NCBI RefSeq assembly: GCF_002261425.1
Contig: NZ_NEVJ01000003.1
Span: 1,612,001 to 1,676,000 of the forward strand
Source of the DNA: Bordetella genomosp. 9
GTDB taxonomy: Bacteria > Pseudomonadota > Gammaproteobacteria > Burkholderiales > Burkholderiaceae_B
Direction of reading: 5' to 3'
Length of the DNA: 64,000 bases
The translations under genes and the position numbers were made by a program. Of this stretch, positions 10,277 to 19,599 are shown one piece after another. The first letter of the stretch is position 1, and the number at the start of each line of letters is the position of its first letter. Below the pieces are notes generated by a model, which had not been told where the DNA came from, made no database searches, and saw nothing but the letters and a program-made list of their open reading frames with translations.

Positions 10277-11397
10277 GCTGACCGCAGGATGTCGGTGAGC
10301 GCTTCGATGAAACGCGCGTTTTCGTGCGGCAGGCCGATCGTGATCCGCAGCCATTCGGGCAGGCCGTCGCCGGCCACCGGACGCACGATCACGCCGCGCT
10401 TGAGCAGTTCCAGATTGATGCGCGGCGCGTCGCCGACCCGCACCAGCACGAAATTGCCGTAGCTGGGGACGTATTGCAGCTTCAGGGCGTCGAAGGCCTG
10501 GGAGAGCTGCGCCTTGCCTTCCTTATTGAGCTGGTAGGCGCGTGCCAGGAATTCCTTGTCCTGCAGCGCCGCGATGGCGGCCGCCTGGGCCAGGGTATTG
10601 ACGTTGAAAGGCTGCCGCACCCGGTTCAGTAGATCGGTCAGCGCGGGCTGCGCGGTGCCGAAGCCCACCCGCAGGCCAGCCAGGCCGTAGGCCTTGGACA
10701 GCGTGCGCGATACGATCAGGTTGGGGAATTCGCGCACCCAGGCCACGCTGTCGAAGCGGTGCTCGGGATCCAGGTATTCGTTGTAGGCTTCGTCCAGCAC
10801 CACCACGACACGCTGGCCGTGGCGCGCGCGCACCTGCTCCAGGAAAGCCTGGATGCGCGCCGCCGGCACGAAAGTGCCGGTGGGGTTGTTCGGATTGGCG
10901 ATGTAGACCACGCGCGTATCGTCGGCGATGGCTTCCAGCATGGCGTCCAGGTCATGCCCGTAATCGCGTGCCGGGACCATGATGTGGCGCGCGCCGCGCG
11001 CCTGGGTGGCCAGGCGATACACCACGAAGGCGTGCTGCGAATAGACCGCCGAAGCGCCTTTTTCCAGCAAGGCCAGCGCCACCAGTTCCAGGATATCGTT
11101 GGAGCCGTTGCCCAGCGTGATCCACTCCATCGGCACGCCGTACAGCCGGGACAGCGTCGATTTCAGTTCGAAGCCATTGGGATCCGGATACCGGCCCAGC
11201 GACGTCGCGGCCGCCAGCATCGCCGCGCGCGCCGATTCCGGCATGCCCAGCGGGTTTTCGTTGGAGGCCAGCTTGATGATATTGGCCGGGTCCAGGCCGA
11301 ACTCGCGCGCGAGTTCTTCGATGGGCTTGCCGGCCTGGTAAGGCGCGATGGCGCTGACGTGAGCGGGTGCTGCCAGGGTGTCGTGGGTGTTTGTCAT
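10273..11397 (-). CDS. hisC: HisC-type aminotransferase in the aromatic amino acid cluster
   Basis: A 374-residue fold-type I PLP aminotransferase of the HisC family. It shows KLASNENPLG, YPDPNG, NPNNPTGT, LDEAYNEYLDPE and the PLP lysine motif SRTLSKAYGLAGLRVG. The family converts imidazole-acetol phosphate to histidinol phosphate. Members embedded between pheA and tyrA often act on aromatic 2-oxo acids instead. The location here (pheA-hisC-tyrA-aroA, no other his gene) makes an aromatic aminotransferase role likely, so this may be a second HisC copy. It is 65 nt downstream of pheA. Confidence 0.9.
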   Translation of the reverse strand: MTNTHDTLAAPAHVSAIAPYQAGKPIEELAREFGLDPANIIKLASNENPLGMPESARAAMLAAATSLGRYPDPNGFELKSTLSRLYGVPMEWITLGNGSNDILELVALALLEKGASAVYSQHAFVVYRLATQARGARHIMVPARDYGHDLDAMLEAIADDTRVVYIANPNNPTGTFVPAARIQAFLEQVRARHGQRVVVVLDEAYNEYLDPEHRFDSVAWVREFPNLIVSRTLSKAYGLAGLRVGFGTAQPALTDLLNRVRQPFNVNTLAQAAAIAALQDKEFLARAYQLNKEGKAQLSQAFDALKLQYVPSYGNFVLVRVGDAPRINLELLKRGVIVRPVAGDGLPEWLRITIGLPHENARFIEALTDILRSA

Positions 11398-11462
11398 AGC
11401 GGATCAGGCTGGCGCCGTCCGCGGTGGCCGGCGGGGCCGGACCGCCGCGGCGGCCTGCCCCT

Positions 11463-12548
11463 TCATTGCGCGGGATAGGAACCGAGAAGTTTGAAGTAAG
11501 CCACTTGCGCGCGCAGCGCGTCGAAGGCGCGCGCGACATGCGGGTCCTGCGCGTGGCCAAGAACGTCCACGTAGAAATAGTATTCCCATTGGCCGGTACG
11601 GGCCGGACGCGATTCGAAGCGCGTCATGGACACTTTGTTCTCGGCCAGCGGCGCCAGCATTTCGTACACCGCGCCGGCGCGATTGGGAACCGCCATGATC
11701 AGGCTGGTCTTGTCATTGCCGGTCGGCTGGGAGGGTATCGAGCCCAGTGCCAGGAAGCGGGTGCGGTTGTGGGGATCGTCCTGGATCCCGGCGCTGACGA
11801 CGCGCAGTCCCCAGGTGTCCGCCGCCGATTCGCCGGCGATCGCGGCCACCGTGGGATCCTGCGCGGCCACGCGCGCCGCTTCGGCATTGCTGGATGCCGC
11901 GGCGCGCGCCAGTTCGGGGCAGTTGCGGCCCAGCCAGACCTGGCACTGCGCCAGCGCCTGCGGATGCGCCATCACGGTCTTCACGCCATCCAGGGTGCCG
12001 CTCTGCGACATCAGGCAATGGCGGATCACCAGCGAGCGCTCGCCCATCACCGTCAAGGACGTGTTCAGCAGCAGGTCCAGCGTCCGGTTGACGGCGCCTT
12101 CCGTGGAGTTTTCCACGGGGACCATGCCGACGTCGGCCTGGCCGGCTTCGAGCGCGCGGAAGACTTCGTCGAAGGACGGACAGGGCAGGCGGTTCACCGC
12201 GTGGCCGAAATGTTCGAGCGCCGCCTGCTCGGAATACGAGCCTTCCGGCCCCAGGTAGGCCAGGGTCAGGCCGCGTTCCAGGCCACGGCAGGCGGAAATG
12301 ATTTCCGTCCAGACCGCCGCGACGGCTTCGCGCGGAACGGGACCGGCATTCAACTGCTGCAGGCGCCGGATGACTTCCGCTTCGCGGTCCGGGCGCAGCA
12401 CCGGCCCGTCGGCGTTTTCGGCGTGCTTGACCGCGCCGACTTCCATCGCCGTGCGGGCACGTTGCGTCAGCAGGTCGAGGATCTGCGCGTCCAGGGCATC
12501 GATGCGCTCACGCAGGGGCCGCAGCTTGTCAGCAAGGGAATCAGCCAT
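11463..12548 (-). CDS. pheA: Bifunctional chorismate mutase / prephenate dehydratase (P-protein)
   Basis: A 361-residue protein. Residues 1-90 are an AroQ-type chorismate mutase ([19 protein letters not shown]). Residues about 95-275 are the prephenate dehydratase domain ([36 protein letters not shown]). Residues about 280-355 form a C-terminal ACT domain with the Phe-binding ESRP motif. It makes phenylpyruvate from chorismate and is expected to be feedback-inhibited by phenylalanine through ACT. Its start overlaps the serC stop by 8 nt. Confidence 0.97.
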   Translation of the reverse strand: MADSLADKLRPLRERIDALDAQILDLLTQRARTAMEVGAVKHAENADGPVLRPDREAEVIRRLQQLNAGPVPREAVAAVWTEIISACRGLERGLTLAYLGPEGSYSEQAALEHFGHAVNRLPCPSFDEVFRALEAGQADVGMVPVENSTEGAVNRTLDLLLNTSLTVMGERSLVIRHCLMSQSGTLDGVKTVMAHPQALAQCQVWLGRNCPELARAAASSNAEAARVAAQDPTVAAIAGESAADTWGLRVVSAGIQDDPHNRTRFLALGSIPSQPTGNDKTSLIMAVPNRAGAVYEMLAPLAENKVSMTRFESRPARTGQWEYYFYVDVLGHAQDPHVARAFDALRAQVAYFKLLGSYPAQ

Positions 12549-13674
12549 GGCGCTGCTCGAAATCCTTCATGTACGACACCAGCGCCTGCACGGCTTCCAG
12601 CGGCACCGCGTTGTAGATGGACGCGCGCATGCCGCCGACGCTCTTGTGCCCTTTCAACTGGGTCAACCCGGCTTCGTCGGCGCCTTTCAGGAAGGCGTCG
12701 TTGAGCGATTCGTCGCTGAGGATGAAAGGCACGTTCATGCGCGAACGCACGGGAGCGTGCACCGGATTGCGATAGAAGGCGGTGCTGTCCAGATAGCCGT
12801 ACAGCAGTTCGGCCTTGGCGATGTTGGCGCGTTCCAGGGCCGGCACGCCGCCCTGGGCCTTGATCCACTTGAACACCAGGCCGGCGATGTAGATGGCGAA
12901 CGTGGGCGGCGTATTGAACCGCGAGTGTTCCGGCGCGACCTTGGCGTAGTCGAAGGCGACCGGACAGATCGGCAGCGCGTGGCCGATCAGGTCGCGGCGC
13001 ACCATCACCATGGTCACGCCCGCCGGGCCGGCGTTCTTCTGCGCCCCGGCGTACACCATGCCCGTACCGGCGATATTCAGCGGACGGGACAGGAAGTGCG
13101 AGGACGCGTCGACCACCAGGGGCACATCATCCGCGCCCAGCTGGGCGGGGGTGGGCCAATCGGCGAACTCGACGCCGCCTATGGTTTCGTTGCTGCAGAA
13201 ATGCACGTAGGCGGCGTTCTTGCGGACTTTCCAGCTGTCCACGGGCGGCACCCAGGTCCAGGGCTGCTGCGGCTTGCCGTCCAGGACGGTTTCGACGCCG
13301 CTGGTGGCCGCCACGGCCACGTCGCCGTACTTGCTCGCTTCCTTTTGCGACTTGACCGACCACTGCCCGGTCAGCACGTAGTCGGCCGCGCCGGTACCGC
13401 GATGGTTGATCAGGTTCATCGGCACGATGGCGTTTTCCGCCGTCGCGCCGCCCTGCATGAACAGCACCGCGTAGTCGTCCGGGACGGCCATCAGCTCGCG
13501 CAGGTCCTGCTCGGCTTCGTCGCAGATCTGCACGAAGTGCTTGCCGCGATGGCTCATTTCCATGACCGACATGCCGCTGCCGTGCCAGTCGAGCATTTCT
13601 TCGGCCGCCTGCCGCAGCACGGGCTCAGGCAGGGCCGAAGGCCCCGCCGAGAAATTCCAGGGACGCGCCATCAT
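12541..13674 (-). CDS. serC: Phosphoserine aminotransferase
   Basis: A 377-residue class V aminotransferase starting [20 protein letters not shown]. It has [39 protein letters not shown] and the PLP lysine in [14 protein letters not shown]. It makes phosphoserine from 3-phosphohydroxypyruvate and also acts in pyridoxal phosphate synthesis. Two adjacent ATG codons are possible. The first overlaps the gyrA stop (ATGA), while the second, 3 nt later, sits better relative to the GGAGG at the complement of 13676-13680. The gyrA-serC-pheA order is typical of betaproteobacteria. Confidence 0.96.
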   Translation of the reverse strand: MMARPWNFSAGPSALPEPVLRQAAEEMLDWHGSGMSVMEMSHRGKHFVQICDEAEQDLRELMAVPDDYAVLFMQGGATAENAIVPMNLINHRGTGAADYVLTGQWSVKSQKEASKYGDVAVAATSGVETVLDGKPQQPWTWVPPVDSWKVRKNAAYVHFCSNETIGGVEFADWPTPAQLGADDVPLVVDASSHFLSRPLNIAGTGMVYAGAQKNAGPAGVTMVMVRRDLIGHALPICPVAFDYAKVAPEHSRFNTPPTFAIYIAGLVFKWIKAQGGVPALERANIAKAELLYGYLDSTAFYRNPVHAPVRSRMNVPFILSDESLNDAFLKGADEAGLTQLKGHKSVGGMRASIYNAVPLEAVQALVSYMKDFEQRHG

Positions 13675-16328
13675 TCCTCCGTCGGCTCAGTCGCTTGCTC
13701 GCCGTCGGTCGAGTCGGCCGGCGGTTGGGTTTCGTCGCTTTCGGCCTCGACGTCGAGGTCGGCATCGCTTTCCACCACGCGGCGCACGCCGGACAGGCGG
13801 CTGCCGTCGTCCACGCTGATCAGCGTGACGCCCTGCGTGGCCCGGCCCATCTCGCGGATTTCGGAGACGCGGGTACGCACCAGCACCCCGCCCGTGGTGA
13901 TCAGCATGATTTCGTGATCGGGCTGCACCAGTACCGCGCCGACGACCTTGCCGTTGCGCGAGCTGGTCTGGATGGCGATCATGCCCTTGGTGCCGCGGCC
14001 ATGGCGGGTGTATTCCGTGATGGACGTACGCTTGCCGAAGCCGTTTTCGGTGGCGGTCAGCACGCTCTGCTCTTCGTCGCCGGCGACCAGCATGGCGATC
14101 ACGCTCTGCGCGTCTTCCAGCATCATGCCGCGCACGCCGCGCGCATTGCGGCCCATGGGACGCACGTCGTTTTCGTCGAAGCGGACGGCCTTGCCCGCGT
14201 CGGAGAACAGCATCACGTCGTGCTTGCCGTCGGTCAGGTCGGCGCCGATCAGGTAGTCGCCATCATCCAGGTCGACGGCGATGATGCCCGCCTTGCGCGG
14301 GTTGGAGAAGTCGGACAGCGGCGTCTTCTTGACGGTACCGCGCGAAGTCGCCATGAACACGTAGTGATCGTCGCTGAACTCCTTGACCGGCAGCACCACG
14401 TTGACCTTTTCGCCATCGGCCAGCGGGAACATGTTGACGATGGGCTTGCCGCGCGAGGTGCGCGTGCCTTGCGGCACTTCCCAGACCTTCAGCCAGTACA
14501 CCCGGCCGCGGTTGGAGAAGCACAGCAGGAAATCATGCGTGTTGGCGATGAAGAGCTGGTCTATCCAGTCGTCGTCCTTCATGGCCGTGGCCTGCTTGCC
14601 GCGTCCGCCGCGCTTCTGCGCGCGGTACTCGGACAAGGGCTGGCTCTTGATATAGCCGCCGTGCGACAGGGTGACCACCATGTCGGTCGGCGTGATCAGG
14701 TCTTCGGTATCGAGCTCGGTGGCGTTGAGCTCGACTTCGGAACGGCGCACGTCCTTCGCGGCGGTGGAGAACTCGGCCTTGATGGCCTGCAGTTCGTCGC
14801 TGATGATGACGGTAATGCGCTCCGGTTTGGCGAGGATATCCAGAAGATCGGCGATGGTGGCCATCACGTCCTTGTACTCGCCGACGATCTTGTCCTGCTC
14901 CAGGCCGGTCAGGCGCTGCAGGCGCATGTTCAGGATTTCCTGCGCCTGCGTATCGCTGAGCCGGTAGAGTCCATCGCCCTGCATGCCATAGCTGGGCAGC
15001 AGGTCGTCGGGACGATAGGCGGCGATGCCGCCAGGGGTGTCGCCATCCGCGCGGGCGAGCATCTCGCGCACCAGGGACGAATCCCAGGAACGCGCCATCA
15101 GTTCCTGCCGCGCCACCGGCGGCGTCGGCGCCGCCTTGATGATGGCGATGAATTCGTCGATGTTGGCCAGCGCCACGGCCAGGCCTTCCAGCACGTGGCC
15201 GCGTTCGCGCGCCTTGCGCAGCTGGAATACCGTGCGCCGCGTCACCACTTCGCGACGGTGCTGCAGGAAGTACTCCACCATCTGCTTCAGGTTGAGCAGG
15301 CGCGGCTGGCCATCGACCAGCGCCACCAGGTTCATCCCGAAGGTGTCCTGCAGCTGGGTATTCTTATAGAGGTTGTTCAGCACGACCTCGGGCACTTCGC
15401 CGCGCTTGAGCTCGATGACCAGGCGCATGCCGTCCTTGTCCGACTCGTCCCGGATATCGGAAATGCCCTCGACCTTCTTTTCGTTGACCAGCTCGGCAAT
15501 ACGCTCTTGCAGGGTCTTCTTGTTGACCTGGAACGGAATCGCGTCGACCACGATGGCCTGGCGATTGCCCTTTTCCATGTCCTCGATGTGCGTCTTGGCG
15601 CGCATCACGACCCGGCCGCGGCCGGTACGGTAGCCTTCGCGCACGCCGGACAGGCCGTAGATGATGCCGCCCGTGGGGAAGTCCGGCGCGGGAATCAGCT
15701 CGATCAGCTCATCGACCGTGCATTCGGGATTGCGCAGGCAATACAGGCAGCCGTCGATGACTTCCTGCAGGTTATGGGGCGGGATATTGGTGGCCATGCC
15801 CACCGCGATGCCCGAGCTGCCGTTGACCAGCAGGTTGGGCAGCCGCGACGGCAACAGCAGCGGCTCTTTTTCGCTGCCGTCGTAATTGGGGCCAAAGTCG
15901 ACCGTTTCCTGGTCGATGTCGGCCAGCAGTTCGTGCGCGATCTTGGCCAGGCGGATTTCGGTGTAACGCATCGCGGCGGCGTTATCGCCGTCGATCGAGC
16001 CGAAGTTGCCCTGCCCGTCCACCAGCATGTAACGCAGGGAGAAATCCTGCGCCATCCGGACGATGGAATCGTAGACGGCCTGGTCGCCATGAGGATGGTA
16101 TTTACCGATCACATCGCCGACGATACGGGCGGACTTCTTGTAAGCCCGGTTCCAATCATTGTTCAGCTCGTGCATCGCGAACAGTACCCGGCGGTGCACC
16201 GGTTTGAGCCCATCCCGCACATCCGGCAGGGCGCGCCCCACGATCACGCTCATGGCGTAATCGAGGTAGCTGCGACGCATCTCTTCTTCCAGCGATACCG
16301 GAAGCGTCTCCTTGGCGAAGGAATCCAT
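13671..16328 (-). CDS. gyrA: DNA gyrase subunit A
   Basis: An 885-residue protein starting [19 protein letters not shown]. The catalytic tyrosine is Tyr122 ([11 protein letters not shown]). The quinolone-resistance region reads [11 protein letters not shown], with Gln83 where E. coli has Ser, and Asp87 conserved. The C-terminal beta-pinwheel DNA-wrapping domain includes the GyrA-box-like QKRGGRGK. The protein ends in an acidic tail. It introduces negative supercoils together with GyrB. There is no Shine-Dalgarno; the ATG follows a TATATAT stretch, so start and leader deserve checking. It is the first gene of the minus-strand run. Confidence 0.97.
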   Translation of the reverse strand: MDSFAKETLPVSLEEEMRRSYLDYAMSVIVGRALPDVRDGLKPVHRRVLFAMHELNNDWNRAYKKSARIVGDVIGKYHPHGDQAVYDSIVRMAQDFSLRYMLVDGQGNFGSIDGDNAAAMRYTEIRLAKIAHELLADIDQETVDFGPNYDGSEKEPLLLPSRLPNLLVNGSSGIAVGMATNIPPHNLQEVIDGCLYCLRNPECTVDELIELIPAPDFPTGGIIYGLSGVREGYRTGRGRVVMRAKTHIEDMEKGNRQAIVVDAIPFQVNKKTLQERIAELVNEKKVEGISDIRDESDKDGMRLVIELKRGEVPEVVLNNLYKNTQLQDTFGMNLVALVDGQPRLLNLKQMVEYFLQHRREVVTRRTVFQLRKARERGHVLEGLAVALANIDEFIAIIKAAPTPPVARQELMARSWDSSLVREMLARADGDTPGGIAAYRPDDLLPSYGMQGDGLYRLSDTQAQEILNMRLQRLTGLEQDKIVGEYKDVMATIADLLDILAKPERITVIISDELQAIKAEFSTAAKDVRRSEVELNATELDTEDLITPTDMVVTLSHGGYIKSQPLSEYRAQKRGGRGKQATAMKDDDWIDQLFIANTHDFLLCFSNRGRVYWLKVWEVPQGTRTSRGKPIVNMFPLADGEKVNVVLPVKEFSDDHYVFMATSRGTVKKTPLSDFSNPRKAGIIAVDLDDGDYLIGADLTDGKHDVMLFSDAGKAVRFDENDVRPMGRNARGVRGMMLEDAQSVIAMLVAGDEEQSVLTATENGFGKRTSITEYTRHGRGTKGMIAIQTSSRNGKVVGAVLVQPDHEIMLITTGGVLVRTRVSEIREMGRATQGVTLISVDDGSRLSGVRRVVESDADLDVEAESDETQPPADSTDGEQATEPTEE

Positions 16329-16584
16329 ATATATAAGTAAGTGGCGACTCGAGTGAAGCCCTGGCCGTGGCGACCCATGGCGACTTAGTGACCGACCCCA
16401 TGGCCGAACCCAGCGGCTGGCCTGTGGGCTGGAACCCTTCCGCGGCCGTTACCGGCATGGCGCGCCGCGCGGCATGCCCGCCGGGAAAACAGGAAATTCT
16501 ATCATTGCGGGCCCGCAAGGCCGGGTTGCGCGGCGACATCGCGCTTGGGAAGAGCAGGCTCGGCGCTTGCTCATCCGACGGCTT

Positions 16585-16638
16585 CGCAGGGCCATCGCCC
16601 CCTGTTGCCAAAAACCAACATAGGGCGATGGCTCTGCG
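16585..16638. repeat. Long near-perfect inverted repeat (hairpin)
   Basis: The left arm, 16585-16600 plus TGTTG at 16603-16607, pairs with CAACA at 16616-16620 plus 16623-16638. This gives 16 outer and 5 inner base pairs (one G-U) broken only by a 2x2 internal loop (CC against TA). The loop is 8 nt and A-rich. There is no T-tract. It lies upstream of the putative ompA -10, so it is not in the ompA leader. Confidence 0.75.
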
Positions 16639-16750
16639 CTGAAATGCTCGAGTCCGGCATGAATGCACGGGTCAGGGCACGACAAATGCCTTAAGATTGT
16701 TTCCAGCACGCAGGAAACCCAGTCGCAATCCTTTCTATTCTTGGCGTTGC

Positions 16751-16756
16751 TATACT
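16751..16756 (+). promoter_or_regulatory. Putative -10 element for ompA
   Basis: A TATACT hexamer lies 75 nt upstream of the ompA ATG in an otherwise GC-rich sequence. No good -35 hexamer sits at 16-18 nt, so the assignment is tentative. Confidence 0.4.
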
Positions 16757-16830
16757 GGCCCCGTTTTCCTGATAGCGGCGGGGGTTCGCTGCGAGTCACT
16801 TATCCAGCTTCAAGCTCAACGAGGAGAAAC

Positions 16831-17430
16831 ATGAACAAACCCTCCAAATTCGCTCTGGCGCTCGCGTTTGCCGCCGTTACGGCCTCCGGTGCTGCCTCGG
16901 CCCAGACCGTCGACAACTGGCGCAACCCGTTCGGCAACGTGTGGAAAAACGGCACCAACGAATTGTGCTGGCGTGACGCTTTCTGGACTCCCGCCACGGG
17001 CATCCCCGGTTGTGACGGTGTGCCGGTCGCGCAGGCTGCTCCCAAGGCTCCGGCCCCGACGCCGATGGCTGCCAAGGTAGTCTTCAACGCCGACACGTTC
17101 TTCGACTTCGACAAGTCGACGCTGAAGCCGGAAGGTCGCCAACTGCTGGATCAAGTGGCTCAGCAAGCCCAGGGCATCAATCTGGAAACGATCATCGCCG
17201 TCGGCCACACCGATTCGATCGGTACCGAAAAGTACAACCTGGCCCTGTCGCAGCGCCGTGCTGCTTCGGTCAAGTCGTACCTGGTGAGCAAGGGCATCCC
17301 CGCCGACCGTATCTATACGGAAGGCAAGGGCGAATCCCAGCCGATCGCCACGAACAAGACCGCCGAAGGTCGCGCGAAGAACCGTCGCGTGGAAATCGAA
17401 ATCGTCGGTACCCGTCGCGCCGGTCAGTAA
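16831..17430 (+). CDS. ompA: OmpA family outer-membrane/peptidoglycan-binding protein
   Basis: A 199-residue protein with a GAGGAG Shine-Dalgarno 5 nt before the ATG. Residues 1-24 are a classical signal peptide ending ASA before QTVDN. A short segment with two cysteines (ELCW, IPGCDG) and a Pro/Ala linker follows. Residues about 85-195 are an OmpA C-terminal domain ([42 protein letters not shown]) that binds peptidoglycan. There is no N-terminal beta-barrel, so it is the short OmpA form known in Bordetella. A strong terminator follows, and codon use suggests high expression. Confidence 0.95.
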   Translation: MNKPSKFALALAFAAVTASGAASAQTVDNWRNPFGNVWKNGTNELCWRDAFWTPATGIPGCDGVPVAQAAPKAPAPTPMAAKVVFNADTFFDFDKSTLKPEGRQLLDQVAQQAQGINLETIIAVGHTDSIGTEKYNLALSQRRAASVKSYLVSKGIPADRIYTEGKGESQPIATNKTAEGRAKNRRVEIEIVGTRRAGQ

Positions 17431-17450
17431 TTCCGCCGGACGCTACAATG

Positions 17451-17481
17451 AAAGGCCTCGCGCAAGCGAGGCCTTTTTTTT
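17451..17481 (+). terminator. Rho-independent terminator after ompA
   Basis: An 11-bp stem AAAGGCCTCGC / GCGAGGCCTTT with a GCAA tetraloop is followed by a run of T. It begins 20 nt past the ompA stop. Confidence 0.93.
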
Positions 17482-17530
17482 ATTGGTCCCTCTAATATAT
17501 ACACGTCGCAACCCCGAGACTTCCCCTGCC

Positions 17531-18253
17531 ATGACGCTGACACCCACCGCCGCCCTGCCCGCCAACGCCGACCAGGCCGAGCTGGATAAATTCAGCGCGC
17601 TGGCGGCCCGCTGGTGGGACCCGGACAGCGAGTTCAAGCCCCTGCACGCCATCAACCCCTTGCGGCTGGACTGGATCCGGCAGACCGTCGGCAGCCTGGC
17701 GGGCAAGCGGATCCTGGACGTCGGCTGCGGCGGCGGTATCCTGTCGGAGAGCATGGCGGCCGAAGGCGCCGACGTCACCGGCATCGATCTGGCGGAAAAG
17801 TCGCTCAAGGTCGCCCGGCTGCACGGCCTGGAGTCGGGCGTGAAGGTCGACTACCGCGCCGTGGCGGTAGAGCAGTTGGCGCAGGAACAGCCCGAACGGT
17901 ACGACATCGTCACATGCATGGAGATGCTGGAGCACGTGCCGGATCCCGCCTCGGTGGTGCGCGCCTGCGCGGCCCTGGTGGCGCCGGGCGGCTGGGTGTT
18001 CTTTTCCACGCTGAACCGCAATCCCAAGTCCTTCCTGTTCGCCATCGTCGGCGCGGAATACGTGCTGGGCCTGCTGCCGCGCGGCACGCACAGCTATGAA
18101 AACTTCATCAAGCCCAGCGAACTGGCCTCGGCCGCGCGCATGGCGCAGCTGCAGCCGGTCAAGATCTCGGGCATGACCTACAACCCGCTGACCCAGGTCT
18201 ACGCGCTGGCCCCGGACGCCTCGGTGAACTACCTGATGGCGACCCGCAAATGA
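17531..18253 (+). CDS. ubiG: Ubiquinone biosynthesis O-methyltransferase
   Basis: A 240-residue SAM-dependent methyltransferase. It has the UbiG signature [15 protein letters not shown] (residues about 16-30), motif [23 protein letters not shown] and [19 protein letters not shown]. It carries out both O-methylations of ubiquinone synthesis. The start chosen begins [12 protein letters not shown], 50 nt after the ompA terminator. Its stop overlaps the next gene's ATG (ATGA), so the two are co-translated. Confidence 0.95.
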   Translation: MTLTPTAALPANADQAELDKFSALAARWWDPDSEFKPLHAINPLRLDWIRQTVGSLAGKRILDVGCGGGILSESMAAEGADVTGIDLAEKSLKVARLHGLESGVKVDYRAVAVEQLAQEQPERYDIVTCMEMLEHVPDPASVVRACAALVAPGGWVFFSTLNRNPKSFLFAIVGAEYVLGLLPRGTHSYENFIKPSELASAARMAQLQPVKISGMTYNPLTQVYALAPDASVNYLMATRK

Positions 18254-18936
18254 GCGCCCTGATCCTGTTCGACTTCGACGGCACGCTGGCCGATACCGCC
18301 CCCGACCTGGCCGCCGCCGCCAATAAGCAGCGGGTGCGGCGCGGGCTGGCGCCCCTGCCGTATGAACTGCTGCGCCCGGTCGCCTCCCAGGGCGCGCGCG
18401 GACTGCTGCGCGTCGCGCTGGGCATGATGCCGGACCACCCGGAATTCGATGAGACGCGGACACTGTTCCTGGCGGACTACGCCGCCAGCTCTACCGTGCA
18501 TACCCAGCTGTTTCCGGGCATCCGGGAATTGCTGGCCGACATCCGCCGCCGCGGCCACGCCTGGGGCATCGTCACGAACAAGGTTACGCATTTGACCTTG
18601 CCTATCGTGGAATTCCTGGGCTTGATGGACGAGGCCGCGGCGCTGGTGTGCGGCGATACCGCCCCCCGATCCAAGCCCTACCCCGACCCCTTGCTGCACG
18701 CGGCGCGCGAAGCCGGCTATGACGCCGACCGTTGCGTCTACGTGGGCGACGACCTGCGGGATGTCCAGGCCGCCCACGCGGCCGGCATGCCCGCCATCGC
18801 CGCCGGCTACGGCTACCTGGGCGGCGACCACGACATCACGTTGTGGGAAGCCGATGCGCGGGCCGACACGCCCGATGCCCTCTGGGACGCCATCGAAAGC
18901 GTGCTGCCGGCACGCACCCGCCCCGCCGCCCCTTGA
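18250..18936 (+). CDS. HAD-family phosphatase (phosphoglycolate phosphatase or MupP type)
   Basis: A 228-residue HAD subfamily IA hydrolase. Motif I is [10 protein letters not shown] with the nucleophile and acid Asp residues, then TNK (motif II), KPYPDPL (motif III Lys) and [16 protein letters not shown] (motif IV). Such proteins are commonly annotated as phosphoglycolate phosphatase. The gene is translationally coupled to ubiG. In Pseudomonas the ubiG-adjacent homologue is MupP, an N-acetylmuramate 6-phosphate phosphatase of cell-wall recycling, so that role is a serious alternative. The sequence alone does not decide. Confidence 0.85.
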   Translation: MSALILFDFDGTLADTAPDLAAAANKQRVRRGLAPLPYELLRPVASQGARGLLRVALGMMPDHPEFDETRTLFLADYAASSTVHTQLFPGIRELLADIRRRGHAWGIVTNKVTHLTLPIVEFLGLMDEAAALVCGDTAPRSKPYPDPLLHAAREAGYDADRCVYVGDDLRDVQAAHAAGMPAIAAGYGYLGGDHDITLWEADARADTPDALWDAIESVLPARTRPAAP

Positions 18937-19031
18937 AAAACCGGCGATCCGCCTCGATATTCGTTGAAGACCGGGCCCATGCCCACCCGGACTGTGCCAG
19001 TACCGGGCGGGCGGCAAGGTCGCATTGAGAG

Positions 19032-19037
19032 TACAAT
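19032..19037 (+). promoter_or_regulatory. Putative -10 element for ssrA
   Basis: A TACAAT hexamer lies 11 nt before the mature 5' end of tmRNA. A good -35 at standard spacing is not visible. The primary 5' end is probably trimmed by RNase P. Confidence 0.45.
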
Positions 19038-19048
19038 GAAAGGCAACT

Positions 19049-19440
19049 GGGGCCGATCCGGATTCGACGTGGGTCGCGAAACAGTGCAGGGCATGCCGAG
19101 CACCAGTCAGCTCGTAAATCCACTGGAACACTACAAACGCCAACGACGCGTTCTTCGCTCAAGCAAAAGCTGCTTAATGAGCCGCTGCACTGACTTGTCT
19201 TTGGGTCAGGTGGAGGAAGGTAAAACTTCCTAGGGGGCAACCCCGAACCGCTGCAGTGTCATCGAACAAAGAATCGGTGTGGACTGGGGTCTGACGGTTC
19301 ACACTTAAATCACATGACTCGCTTCGGGCCGGCCTGTCGGTTGGCTAAGTCCGGGGTTAAAACCAAATAGATCGACTACGCATGTAGAACTGCCTGCAGA
19401 GGGCTTGCGGACGGGGGTTCAATTCCCCCCGGCTCCACCA
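19049..19440 (+). ncRNA. ssrA: tmRNA with encoded tag ANDAFFAQAKAA
   Basis: About 392 nt. The 5' end GGGGCCG pairs with CGGCTCC before the 3' ACCA to make the tRNA-like acceptor stem, and GGATTCGACGTGGG and GGGGGTTCAATTCCCCCC are the conserved D-like and T-arm parts. The mRNA-like frame starts at the resume codon GCC (19139) and ends TAA (19175-19177), giving ANDAFFAQAKAA. tmRNA rescues stalled ribosomes with SmpB and tags products for proteolysis. As I recall, Bordetella and relatives encode the 10-residue ANDERFALAA. This tag is two residues longer and ends AKAA instead of ALAA. Confidence 0.96.
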
Positions 19441-19480
19441 GATTCGCAGGAAATGCAGTACCAAAATCAGTATCTTGACT

Positions 19481-19516
19481 GGCCGGCTTCGAGCTTCGAA
19501 GGCCGGCCTTTCTTTT
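19481..19516 (+). terminator. Likely terminator after ssrA
   Basis: GGCCGGCTTCGA and TTCGAAGGCCGGCC form a GC-rich stem with a small bulge, followed by TTTCTTTT. It lies 41 nt after the tmRNA 3' end. Confidence 0.75.
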
Positions 19517-19548
19517 AGTCGCACCTGATCTTTTAGTCGCACCTGATC
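19513..19548. repeat. 18-bp exact tandem duplication
   Basis: TTTTAGTCGCACCTGATC occurs twice without a gap (19513-19530 and 19531-19548), starting in the T-tract of the ssrA terminator. It probably reflects replication slippage. Confidence 0.85.
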
Positions 19549-19599
19549 GCCCGGGACGCCTCCCTGGGCGCCGACAAGGCAGGCTGCCCCGATCCGCGT

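Larger units (their letters stand above)
16329..16830. other. Intergenic region between divergent gyrA and ompA
   Basis: 502 bp with no convincing gene. It must carry the gyrA promoter (minus strand) and the ompA promoter (plus strand). Visible elements are a large hairpin at 16585-16638, a TATACT hexamer at 16751-16756 and the ompA Shine-Dalgarno GAGGAG at 16821-16826. Confidence 0.7.

Noticed and set aside
13695..16340. An 881-codon open frame on the plus strand opposite gyrA
   Set aside because: It is a mirror of the gyrA codons, rich in His, Val and Gln, with no recognisable domain.
16367..16642. A 91-codon open frame between gyrA and ompA
   Set aside because: No Shine-Dalgarno, no family features, and it runs through the large hairpin.
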